From: Gemmatimonadota bacterium
Lineage (GTDB): Bacteria > Gemmatimonadota > Gemmatimonadetes > Gemmatimonadales > GWC2-71-9
Direction: 5' to 3'
NCBI GenBank assembly: GCA_009692185.1
Contig: SHZT01000012.1
Coordinates: forward strand, 1 to 64,000
Length of the DNA stretch: 64,000 nucleotides
Position 1 is the first letter of the stretch, and each line of letters starts with the position of its first letter. Both the position numbers and the translations under genes were made by a program. Shown in pieces: positions 41,681-49,645 of this stretch. The notes under the pieces are model-generated. The model had not been told where the DNA came from and did no database searches. It saw only the letters and a list, made by a program, of their open reading frames with translations.

Positions 41681-42459
41681 ACGTCGTCGTCCTGGGTTCG
41701 GGCAGCCGCGGAAACGCCGTCGCCATCACGAGCGACGACGTGACCGTGTTGGTGGACGCTGGGTTTTCGCCCCGCGCGCTCCGGAAGCGGGCCGCCGCGG
41801 CGGGGGTGGATCTGTCCCGCCTGGCCGGCGTTGTCCTCACGCACGAGCATGGGGACCACGCCCGGGGGGCCGTGGCCCTCGCGACATCGGCCGGCTGTGA
41901 GCTGTACGCGTCGGGCGGCACGCTTTCCCGTCTCGGGAGCGCCGGCCGGGCGATCGGCCAGCTCGAAACCGTCGCGGTCGGGCCGTTCTGGGTGAGTGCG
42001 TGCCGGACCCGTCACGATGCGGCGGAACCGATCGCCGTGTGCGTGACCGGCCCCGAGGGGGAAAAGCTCGGGATTGCCTACGACCTCGGCGAGGCGGGGG
42101 TCGCCGTGCGCTATCTGTTGCGCGCCGCGGACTGCCTGGTGGTCGAAGCCAACTACGACGACGTGCTGCTCCGCACCGGGCCCTATCCGGCGTCCGTGCG
42201 GGAGCGTATCGCCGGCTCCCACGGCCATCTCTCGAATCGGGCGGCCGCGGAACTGCTCGCCGAGCTCTGGCACCCGGGTCTCCGGACGGTGGTGCTGGCC
42301 CACGTATCCGAGCAGTGCAACCGGCCGGACCTGGCGCACGCGCAGGTGCGGGGCACGCTGGAACCGCTGGGATATGACGGGGACCTGCTGGTGGCGCCCC
42401 AGGACGGGGCGCTGGGGCCGATCGTGGTGCTGCGGAGCGTGGTGGCGGCGCCAGCCTAG
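41677..42459 (+). CDS. Metallo-beta-lactamase-fold hydrolase (YycJ/WalJ type)
   Basis: The 260-residue protein has VVLGSGSRGNAVAI at the start, the metal motif THEHGDHARG, and CLVVEANYDD near the second metal site, followed by GSHGHLSNRAAAELLAEL. These match the YycJ/WalJ branch of MBL-fold nucleases or exonucleases. It closes the plus-strand sugar operon, and its stop shares CTAG with the convergent HD gene. Confidence 0.88.
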   Translation: MNVVVLGSGSRGNAVAITSDDVTVLVDAGFSPRALRKRAAAAGVDLSRLAGVVLTHEHGDHARGAVALATSAGCELYASGGTLSRLGSAGRAIGQLETVAVGPFWVSACRTRHDAAEPIAVCVTGPEGEKLGIAYDLGEAGVAVRYLLRAADCLVVEANYDDVLLRTGPYPASVRERIAGSHGHLSNRAAAELLAELWHPGLRTVVLAHVSEQCNRPDLAHAQVRGTLEPLGYDGDLLVAPQDGALGPIVVLRSVVAAPA

Positions 42460-43631
42460 GAGGTCCAGACCGCCTGGTCCTCGCTGGTGACCACGGCGAC
42501 TTTCGTTTCGCGTTCCCCCATCATCTTGATAAACTGCCGGGTGACGTCGGTTTCGAACTCGGTTCCCATCTTCTCTTCCAGGTAACTCAGCACCTTCTCC
42601 GCCGCCCAAGCGTCCCGGTACGGTCGCTTGGTGCGGAGCGCGTCGTACACGTCGCAGACGTGCACCAGCTTGCTCGCGTTGTGGCAGTCGCGCTTGTACC
42701 GGAGTGACGGGTACCCTCCCCCGTTCAGCATGATGTGGTGCTCATAGGCGACGACGGCCGCGAGGTCGAGGTCCTTTTCGGTGGCGATGATGATGCGGGC
42801 ACCCTCGATGGGGTGCGCGTTCATGATCGTGCGCTCTTCCGGCGACAGCTTTCCCGCCTTGTTCAGGATGTCCTTCGGGATCTTCACCTTGCCCAGGTCG
42901 TGCAGCAGGCCCGCGACGCCAAAGGCACGGACGTCCTGCGCCCCCAGCCCAATCCATTCCGCGAGTCCCATGGTGAGAACGGACACGTTGATCGAGTGCG
43001 TGGTGGTGTATTCGTCGAACTGGCGCAGTTGCAGCAGCGGGAGAATGATCTACTGGTCGCCGTGCATGGCCGCCGACAGCGCCCGAACGACCGCCTCGGC
43101 TTCCCGCAGGGGCAATTCCTTGCCGGTCTCGAGCTCCTCGTGCAGCCACCGGACCGTGTCGGCTTCCTCCCGCAGGGTGAAGTTGATGCTGGCCGTCACG
43201 ACCTCATCGGCCGCGTCCAATTCCTCGCCCTTGATGCCGATCGTGCCGAACTGAATCGCGCTGGGGCGCATCTGGCGCGCTTGCGTCGTGTCGATCGCCT
43301 TGAGGGTCAGCCGCGCGATGATCTCGTCGAGGAATTCCTCGAGTTGTTCCCGGGTGACCGACCGGTCGAATTGCAGCCGCTGAACCCCGACCTCGGCGAG
43401 CCGCCGGCTCCAGTCCCATCCACGGAGCTCCCGTATCGGCAGGGTGTCATACACCACCTCGTCCCCCAGGAACGAAAACTGGGGCGCTGCCACCTTCGAG
43501 GTGAGATCGAGGAGCTTCTGAAACGCCGTGTCGAGCGCCCGCTCGCGCGACCTGTGGCCCTCGGGGTAAAGCCCCAGGGACGCCAGTGCCTGCGCGAACG
43601 CCGTGAGAAAATCGACCGGCGGTGAACTCAC
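42456..43631 (-). pseudogene. HD-GYP-like phosphodiesterase gene with in-frame amber codon
   Basis: The frame from GTG 43631 to 42456 would encode 391 residues but is interrupted by TAG at 43050-43052 (codon 194). Before the stop: a sensor-like domain with LGLYPEGHRS (about 20-29). After it, the same frame continues without loss of similarity: LRQFDEYTTTHSINVSVLTM, GLLHDLGKVKIPKDIL, NAHPIEGARI, EHHIMLNGGGYP and VCDVYDALRTKRPYRDAW, the motifs of HD/HD-GYP cyclic-di-GMP phosphodiesterases. Either a recent nonsense mutation, a sequencing error (CAG to TAG), or read-through. A split into two proteins is possible, the second starting at ATG 42986. Confidence 0.8.
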
Positions 43632-45827
43632 AGGTCTACCGGTGCCGTCATGAGGACACTGGCCCGCTTGCCCACCGCGGCCTGCGCGATCTCGGGGTCC
43701 TTCGACGCGGCCGCATGATCGAGAATCGCCCGGGCGCGAGCGTCATCCCCGAACTGACGCAAGGCCGAAAGCGCGGTGAGATACTCCGGGCGCTTGGGTG
43801 GCGTGCGCTTGAAGCCGAAGAAGTTCCGGCGCGGGGCGGTGAGGACCAGCAGCGTGTCGAGCGCGGCCCGCTGGCCGCTCGAACCGAGGACCCGGATGGA
43901 CGTCTGCCGCAGGTCGAGCGTCGCGCCGGATACGGCGCAGGAGGCGATGAGCGGTATAGCTGTGGGCGGACAGCCCTGCTGGGCCGCCGCGAGGGCGGTG
44001 CGAACCGTGCGCTCGTCCGGGTCACCCAGTGCCAGCAGGATGGCCCGCTCGCGAAGCGCGGGGTCGCGAAGCATGAGCCGCAGTGCTTCGCGGCGGACGC
44101 GCGGCTCCGCGTGCTGGAAGTATTCTACGGGACTGAACCCGGGCGGCGCCAATTTGAGGTCGCCGATGATCTTGAGCATGTTCCGCTTGACGTACCACCG
44201 CTCGTCGACCAGGCGCGCGACGGCCGCGACGCCGACATCCGGCCCTAGCTTCACGACGCGGTCCATGAGGGCGCGCCGCGTCGTCTCGGATTCCATTTCG
44301 GACAGGGTGTCGAGCAGTGGGTCGATGGCGCCCCGCCCCATGCGCGGCACCAGCGCGTCCACCAGTTCCGCGTCGAGCGGTTCCTCCTTCAGCACGCCGC
44401 TCAGGCGATCGGGCGTTGCCGTCTGGGTCCAGACGGACTCCGTCACGTCCCCGCGGACGGCCTCGTCCAGTGTCTTCACCAGCCACTTGATCTGTCCCTT
44501 GGTGATCAGCTCATCGACGGCGCGCGTCAGGGCGTCTCCGGTCGCTCCCACCTCGAGGGCCATTTCCATGATGCGCCGCGGTTCGGGCGCAAACCGCGCC
44601 TCGGGCGCGACGGCGAAAAGCGGGTTCGTCGTGGACAGGGCTTCCAGCGCGAGGCGATATGCATCGGGGTTCGGATCGGACAGCGACCACCCGCGAATCA
44701 ACTCCGCGACCTGGTCCAGCACCCCTTGCTCCGCGGCTTCCTGCCGCGCGCCCGTACTGGCGTCGGCGTGCCGGGCGAGCTTCTGGAGCATGCGCAGAAA
44801 CGAGTGGGAGACGGTCTGCTCCTTCGTGTCGCCCGCGGCACGCACCAGGTCGATGACCGCGTCCATCGCCATGCCCTGTGACGCGTCCAGCAGGAACTTG
44901 CGGCGCTGGATACCGTCGCCGCCCATATCCATGAGCCGATGGAGGGTTGAGTCCGAGAGCGTGCCCACGAGCTTCGACATCCGGTTGCGGAGGGCGATGG
45001 CTTCCTGGCCCCCGGCGGACCGGAGTTCCTCCGCGATCTGCAGCATGTAGCCGACGATGACCTGGTCGTAGGCCGTCCCGCGCGGGTGGTTCTCGATGGC
45101 GCTGGCCACTGCGGCCGGGTCGGTGGCGACGTCGTCGTGTTCGTCCTTCTCCGCCGCGGTCTGCATCGCTTCGACGTTCTTCGTGAGCTCGTCCACGGCG
45201 GCGCCAGGCAGCCCGCTCCCTTCCGACGCGAGCGCGGCACGCGCCATCCCGATCCAGAGCTGGGCGGCCCGGGTCCGCTGGGTCCGGGTCTCCTGGTCTT
45301 CCTCCCCTTGGGGGGCGTTCGTGTCGGCCAGGAGCTGAAGCCGGTCGTACATCAGCGGGTACAGGCGTATATGCGGCCAGGAGGCACTACGGGCATCTGT
45401 GCTCAGGGCCAGGCCTAGCGGTTTCTCCGAGTGATCCGCCTCGATCGAGACGCGGGCGAGGAAGTCCAGGATCTCCGACCCTTCGACGCCACGCGAGAAC
45501 GTGATCGCCCCGAGGTGGTGCCGATGCAGGCGCCCAGCCAGGTCCTTGAGGACCGGGTTCTTCGTTTCGGTCGCCACGCCCTCGATCACCAGCTGGTGGC
45601 GGGCCACCCCGATGGACAGCGTTCCCCGTTCCGTGAGAAGCGGGTCCAGCCGGCGGACCAGGATCTCGGAGGCCGGCTGGAGTGACGGGTGGCTGCCCGG
45701 GTAGATCGCGAACTTGTTGAAGCCGATGGATAGCTCGATCAGGAACTCGCCCAGGTCACGGGAGAGCGTCGCGCGCGGCTGTGCAGTCCCGGGTGCGGCG
45801 GGTTGCTGGGGAGGGGGGGGCTGTCAC
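43628..45827 (-). CDS. HEAT-repeat protein, reading frame broken at a C8 tract
   Basis: The clean frame is 43628-45607 (659 residues), but coding similarity extends upstream in the same frame (DLGEFLIELSIGFNKFAIYP, then GSHPSL) with no start codon. A GTG at 45825-45827 begins MTAPP and enters a run of eight C (45813-45820 as G on the plus strand). With seven C the frame would join exactly, giving 732 residues. The N-terminal 110 residues resemble the sensor-like domain of the next gene; the rest is HEAT-like repeats (for example AEPRVRREALRLMLRDPALR). Function unknown; perhaps a scaffold for the HD protein. Confidence 0.7.
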
Positions 45828-45843
45828 GGCAACGTCGGCTCCC

Positions 45844-46284
45844 CTACCTGCCGCTCCGCCCGGGCGGCGCGCCCGTTGCCGGCACCACCGAGCCGTTCCC
45901 GTGCTTGTCTGCGGGCGGCGCGGGGGGAAGCGGAATGCTGTCGGGACGGGGAGACGGAGGCCCGGCGCGCCGGAGCGTGATCGGCTCATCGAGATCGCCC
46001 CCGGAGAGCGTGAGCCGGGTGCCCTTGAGCGCGTAGCCGTACACCATCCATTCATCGCCGAACGCGATGTGGAGTGAGTCACCGGCCATGCGCCAGCGGA
46101 CGGTCTCATCGCCGTAGCTCGCGGACGAATCGGCGCGGATCACGACGGTCCGCGGTCCGTCTGGTGTTTCCGCTTTCCAGGTCCCGGCGAGGGGCGCCCG
46201 GGCCGTCTGCGCCTGGGCGTAGGTCGCTGGAGAGAATCCGAGACTCAGGATTGCCAGGAAGGAGCAGGGTTTCATGGTCGCCAT
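45844..46284 (-). CDS. Small secreted protein of unknown function
   Basis: ATG at 46284 (or 46275) gives about 146 residues with a signal peptide ending YAQAQ. The mature part starts LAGTWKAETPDGPRTVVIRA and continues with WRMAGDSLHIAFGDEWMVYG, a small beta-barrel pattern like lipocalin-type or DUF-type domains measuring effect of a ligand; then a proline-rich tail (about 118-146). No family can be named. The stop lies 17 nt upstream of the HEAT gene start. Confidence 0.55.
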   Translation of the reverse strand: MATMKPCSFLAILSLGFSPATYAQAQTARAPLAGTWKAETPDGPRTVVIRADSSASYGDETVRWRMAGDSLHIAFGDEWMVYGYALKGTRLTLSGGDLDEPITLRRAGPPSPRPDSIPLPPAPPADKHGNGSVVPATGAPPGRSGR

Positions 46285-46340
46285 TGTGCGGGGAAAAGGT
46301 ACGTGACACAGGGTAATACGCCAACCGCGGCCGGAGGTTC

Positions 46341-46390
46341 GAAAAGACGAAGGGCGGACTGCCTGACTGGCCGCCCGCCCTTCCTGTTTT
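46341..46390 (-). terminator. groEL intrinsic terminator
   Basis: The arms GAAGGGCGG (46349-46357) and CCGCCCTTC (46375-46383) form a nine-pair stem; on the minus strand it is followed by GTCTTTTC. It begins about 22 nt beyond the groEL stop. A short T run on the other side could let it act in both directions. Confidence 0.75.
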
Positions 46391-46405
46391 CGCTGTTGAG
46401 CGCGT

Positions 46406-48043
46406 TTAGTACATGCCGCCCATGCCGCCGCCACCAGGCGCGGGCGGTGACTTCTCGTCTTCTTTCCTTTCCACCACGACACATTCCGTGGTGAGGAGGA
46501 GGCTCGCGACCGACGCCGCGTTCTGCAGCGCGGTGCGGGTGACCTTGGTGGGGTCGATGACGCCCGCCGCTACCAGGTCTTCATACTCCCCGGTCTGCGC
46601 GTTGTAGCCGAAGTTCTTCTCCTTCGAGGTCCGGATCTTCTCGACCACGATCGAGCCTTCGACGCCCGCGTTCGCCACGATGCAGCGAAGCGGCTCTTCG
46701 ATCGCGCGACGGATGATGTCGATGCCGACCTGCTCGTCGGAATCCTCGACTTTCATCTTGGTCAGCACGCCCTGGCAGCGCAGCAGGGCGACGCCGCCGC
46801 CGGGCACGATGCCCTCTTCCACGGCTGCGCGGGTCGCATGCAGCGCGTCCTCGACCCGGGCCTTCTTCTCCTTCATTTCCGTCTCGGTGGCCGCGCCCAC
46901 GTTGATGACGGCAACGCCGCCCGCGAGCTTCGCCAGCCGTTCCTGGAGCTTTTCCTTGTCGTAGTCCGACGTGCTCTTGTCGATCTGGGCGCGGATTTCC
47001 TTGATGCGGCCCTGGATCACGTCCTGCTTGCCCTTGCCGCCGACGATGGTCGTGTTGTCTTTATCGATGATGATCCGCTTCGCGTGGCCCATGTCTGCGA
47101 GGACCACGTTCTCGAGCTTGAAGCCCACTTCCTCGCTGACGACGTTGCCGCCCGTCAGCTTGGCGATGTCCTCGAGCATGGCCTTGCGGCGGTCGCCGAA
47201 GCCGGGCGCCTTCACCGCGCAGATCTTGAGCGTCTGGCGGAGCTTGTTCACCACCAGGGTGGCGAGCGCCTCTCCTTCGACATCTTCGGAGATGATCAGC
47301 AACGCCTTCCCGGTCTGCGCCACCTTTTCGAGCGGCGGCAGCAGGTCCTTCATGGCCGAGATCTTCTTGTCGTGGATCAGGATGTAGGCGTCTTCCAGGA
47401 TCGCCTCCATCTTGTCGGGATCGGTGACGAAGTAGGGAGAGAGGTAGCCCCGGTCGAACTGCATGCCGTCGACCGTCTCCAGGTTGGTTTCCAGGCCCTT
47501 CGCCTCTTCGACCGTGATGACACCATCCTTGCCGACTTTTTCCATGGCATCGGCGATGATCTTGCCGATTTCCTGGTCGTTGTTGGCCGAAATGGCTCCC
47601 ACCTGCTGGATTTCCTTCTTCCCGCCGCTCGGCACGGAGATCTTCTTGAGCTCGGCAACCACCGCCTCGACGGCGCGGTCAATGCCGCGCTTGATCGCCA
47701 TGGGATTGATGCCGGCGGTGACGCTCTTCAGCCCCTCGCGGAAAATGGCCTGGGCCAGCACCGTGGCAGTCGTGGTGCCGTCGCCGGCCACGTCTGACGT
47801 CTTGGTCGCGACTTCCTTGACCATCTGCGCGCCCATGTTCTCCACGGGATCCGGCAGCTCGATTTCCTTCGCGACGGTGACACCATCCTTGGTGACCGTC
47901 GGGTTCCCGAACTTCTTGTCGATGACGACGTTCCGGCCCTTGGGGCCGAGCGTGACCTTCACCGCCTCGGCCAGCTGGTCCACGCCGCGCTTCAACCGGG
48001 CGCGAGCGTCTACGTCGAAATGCAGTTCCTTCGCGTTTGCCAT
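46406..48043 (-). CDS. groL: Chaperonin GroEL (Hsp60)
   Basis: The 545-residue subunit forms the 14-mer folding chamber. [20 protein letters not shown], the ATP site [32 protein letters not shown], and [18 protein letters not shown] (the chaperonin signature) are intact. The C-terminal tail GGGGMGGMY is a shortened form of the usual GGM repeat. ATG at 48043 has GGGAG upstream. It follows groES by 25 bp. Confidence 0.99.
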   Translation of the reverse strand: MANAKELHFDVDARARLKRGVDQLAEAVKVTLGPKGRNVVIDKKFGNPTVTKDGVTVAKEIELPDPVENMGAQMVKEVATKTSDVAGDGTTTATVLAQAIFREGLKSVTAGINPMAIKRGIDRAVEAVVAELKKISVPSGGKKEIQQVGAISANNDQEIGKIIADAMEKVGKDGVITVEEAKGLETNLETVDGMQFDRGYLSPYFVTDPDKMEAILEDAYILIHDKKISAMKDLLPPLEKVAQTGKALLIISEDVEGEALATLVVNKLRQTLKICAVKAPGFGDRRKAMLEDIAKLTGGNVVSEEVGFKLENVVLADMGHAKRIIIDKDNTTIVGGKGKQDVIQGRIKEIRAQIDKSTSDYDKEKLQERLAKLAGGVAVINVGAATETEMKEKKARVEDALHATRAAVEEGIVPGGGVALLRCQGVLTKMKVEDSDEQVGIDIIRRAIEEPLRCIVANAGVEGSIVVEKIRTSKEKNFGYNAQTGEYEDLVAAGVIDPTKVTRTALQNAASVASLLLTTECVVVERKEDEKSPPAPGGGGMGGMY

Positions 48044-48068
48044 GTTTCGAGTCTCCCTCTCGTGTCTC

Positions 48069-48377
48069 TCAGCCAATCACGGCGAGGACGTCGGATTCCT
48101 TGATGATCAGATACTCCTCTTCCTCGATGGTCACTTCCGTGCCGCTGTACTTCCCGTACAGGACGCGCTGACCAACCTTGAGCTCCATCGGAACGCGTTC
48201 ACCCTTTTCGTAGCGTCCAGGCCCGACTGCCGCGATCTGGCCCTGCTGCGGCTTTTCCTTGGCGGTGTCGGGGATATAGAGACCACCCCGCATCGTTTCT
48301 GTCTCTTCCAGGGGGCGGATCACCACACGGTCCTGCAGTGGGTGGATCTTGGCCTTGCCCTTGGCTGAAGCAGCCAT
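48069..48377 (-). CDS. groS: Co-chaperonin GroES (Hsp10)
   Basis: The 102-residue lid protein shows [17 protein letters not shown], the mobile loop [19 protein letters not shown], and [23 protein letters not shown] at 48377 is preceded by GGAGGATTGC, a strong ribosome site. It is first in the groES-groEL operon under CIRCE control. Confidence 0.98.
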   Translation of the reverse strand: MAASAKGKAKIHPLQDRVVIRPLEETETMRGGLYIPDTAKEKPQQGQIAAVGPGRYEKGERVPMELKVGQRVLYGKYSGTEVTIEEEEYLIIKESDVLAVIG

Positions 48378-48407
48378 GCAATCCTCCAGAGTCTTCTAAG
48401 ATAAGTA

Positions 48408-48454
48408 AACACAGCAACTTAACTGTGTTAGCACTCCTTAACGTAGAGTGCTAG
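48408..48454 (-). promoter_or_regulatory. CIRCE operator (HrcA site) plus leader hairpin
   Basis: TTAGCACTC-N9-GAGTGCTAG (48428-48454) matches the CIRCE consensus except for the last base (A to G). HrcA represses groESL here until heat or misfolded protein titrates GroEL. A second inverted repeat AACACAG-N8-CTGTGTT (48408-48429) overlaps its edge and would fold in the mRNA leader just ahead of the ribosome site. Confidence 0.92.
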
Positions 48455-48467
48455 TGAATGAACGCGA

Positions 48468-48495
48468 AACATACCCGGGAGGACGGGGGAGTCAA
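48468..48495 (-). promoter_or_regulatory. groESL promoter
   Basis: TTGACT (48490-48495), 16-bp spacer, TATGTT (48468-48473) on the minus strand. The CIRCE element starts about 14 bp downstream of the -10 box, covering the transcription start region as in other CIRCE operons. Confidence 0.7.
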
Positions 48496-48517
48496 GTGTT
48501 CGGGATTGGACTCGGTA

Positions 48518-49513
48518 CTACTGGAGGATTCGGCGGGCGACGATCCAGCGGCGTTGCCACCAAATACTATCGGGATCTGTCGCGGTGAGGTTCGAGACCT
48601 TCACCCCCCCGGACGCGGAATGGACGAAACGCCCTTCACCGACGTAGAGCCCGACGTGCGTGACCCCGGCGCCCTCGACCGAGAACCCCAGGATGTCGCC
48701 CGGGTGGAGCGTGTCGATTTGCCGGTCTACCATCACGCCCAGCCGGGCTTGCTCCCGGCTCACGCGCGGCAGGATGATCCCTTGCTGACCGTAGGCGTAT
48801 TGGATCAGGCCGGAGCAATCGTACCCGTTCTCTCCGGTTCCGCCCCACTCGTAGGGCGTACCCATGACATCAAGCGCGGTCGCCACGACGTCCCCGGCAA
48901 TGGCACTCCCGGCCCGCGAAACGCCGCGATCCCGAGCGGCGCGCTCCAGGTCTCTCGATGACGGCGGCTCGAACCCCGGAGATGGAACCGGGGCTCGGCT
49001 CCGGCCGGCGAAGCCCATCGTGACGCCGACGCTCACGGCAAAACCTCGGCGGTCAGTGGCGTTCAGGTCCCAGAACCCGCGATTGTATTGGTCTTCCGTT
49101 CGGTACCGGCCCTCGACGGCAATGGCCATGAACGGAAGGGCACGCAACGCCCAACCGGCGCCCGCGCTCCAGAATGCGTCCAGGTTGCCGTCGTAGTGTT
49201 TCATCCCCATGCCGGCCCCACCAACCACATATGGACCAGAGCCGTCGCGTCCCAACCCGAGTGTCAGCTCGGCGCCCGTTTGCGTGCGGTTCAGGGGAGA
49301 CGGCCGGTCCTCAAGGTGTGACAGGGCTAAGGAATAGTCGAAGGGTCCTGCCAACCGAGCCCGATAGCCCGCGGACCACGTGATCGAGACGCTGTCGGCT
49401 TTCCAGAGTCCATAGGAAAAATCGAACGCGCTCCGCTGCGCGCTCGCGCAAGGCGCGAAAGCGAGGAAAACAAGCAAGAAAGCCAAGCCTTGAACGGGCG
49501 TCTTGTCAACCAT
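48518..49513 (-). CDS. Outer-membrane barrel-like domain fused to NlpC/P60 cell-wall peptidase
   Basis: The 331-residue protein has a signal peptide (1-25). Residues about 26-185 are beta-barrel-like (FDFSYGLWKADSVSITWSAG, then strands ending FAVSVGVTMGFAG). Residues 205-331 are an NlpC/P60 domain: NGYDCSGLIQYAYGQQG (catalytic Cys), ILPRVSREQARLG, and HVGLYVGEGRFVHSAS (His). NlpC/P60 enzymes cut D-glutamyl-diaminopimelate bonds in peptidoglycan. The gene lies immediately upstream of groES, and the groES -35 box is 23 bp before its own stop. Confidence 0.85.
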   Translation of the reverse strand: MVDKTPVQGLAFLLVFLAFAPCASAQRSAFDFSYGLWKADSVSITWSAGYRARLAGPFDYSLALSHLEDRPSPLNRTQTGAELTLGLGRDGSGPYVVGGAGMGMKHYDGNLDAFWSAGAGWALRALPFMAIAVEGRYRTEDQYNRGFWDLNATDRRGFAVSVGVTMGFAGRSRAPVPSPGFEPPSSRDLERAARDRGVSRAGSAIAGDVVATALDVMGTPYEWGGTGENGYDCSGLIQYAYGQQGIILPRVSREQARLGVMVDRQIDTLHPGDILGFSVEGAGVTHVGLYVGEGRFVHSASGGVKVSNLTATDPDSIWWQRRWIVARRILQ

Positions 49514-49522
49514 GTAAGTGTC

Positions 49523-49551
49523 AATGTAACAAAGAGATAGCTACCAGTCAA
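49523..49551 (-). promoter_or_regulatory. Promoter of the barrel-NlpC/P60 gene
   Basis: TTGACT (49546-49551), 17-bp spacer, TACATT (49523-49528), ending nine bases before the ATG at 49513. The leader would be at most three bases and no ribosome site is present. Confidence 0.6.
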
Positions 49552-49645
49552 CGAACATTTGCTACGTTGACCATGGGTATCCCTGCCCTTTCGGTGTATT
49601 GGGAGGCCGCTAGGTTCCCTAGTCGCTTTCTTCCCAGGAATTGGC

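Noticed and set aside
43050-43052. Idea that TAG is reassigned to an amino acid in this organism
   Set aside because: TAG ends many clear genes in the window, including all four CTAG pairs, so it is a normal stop.
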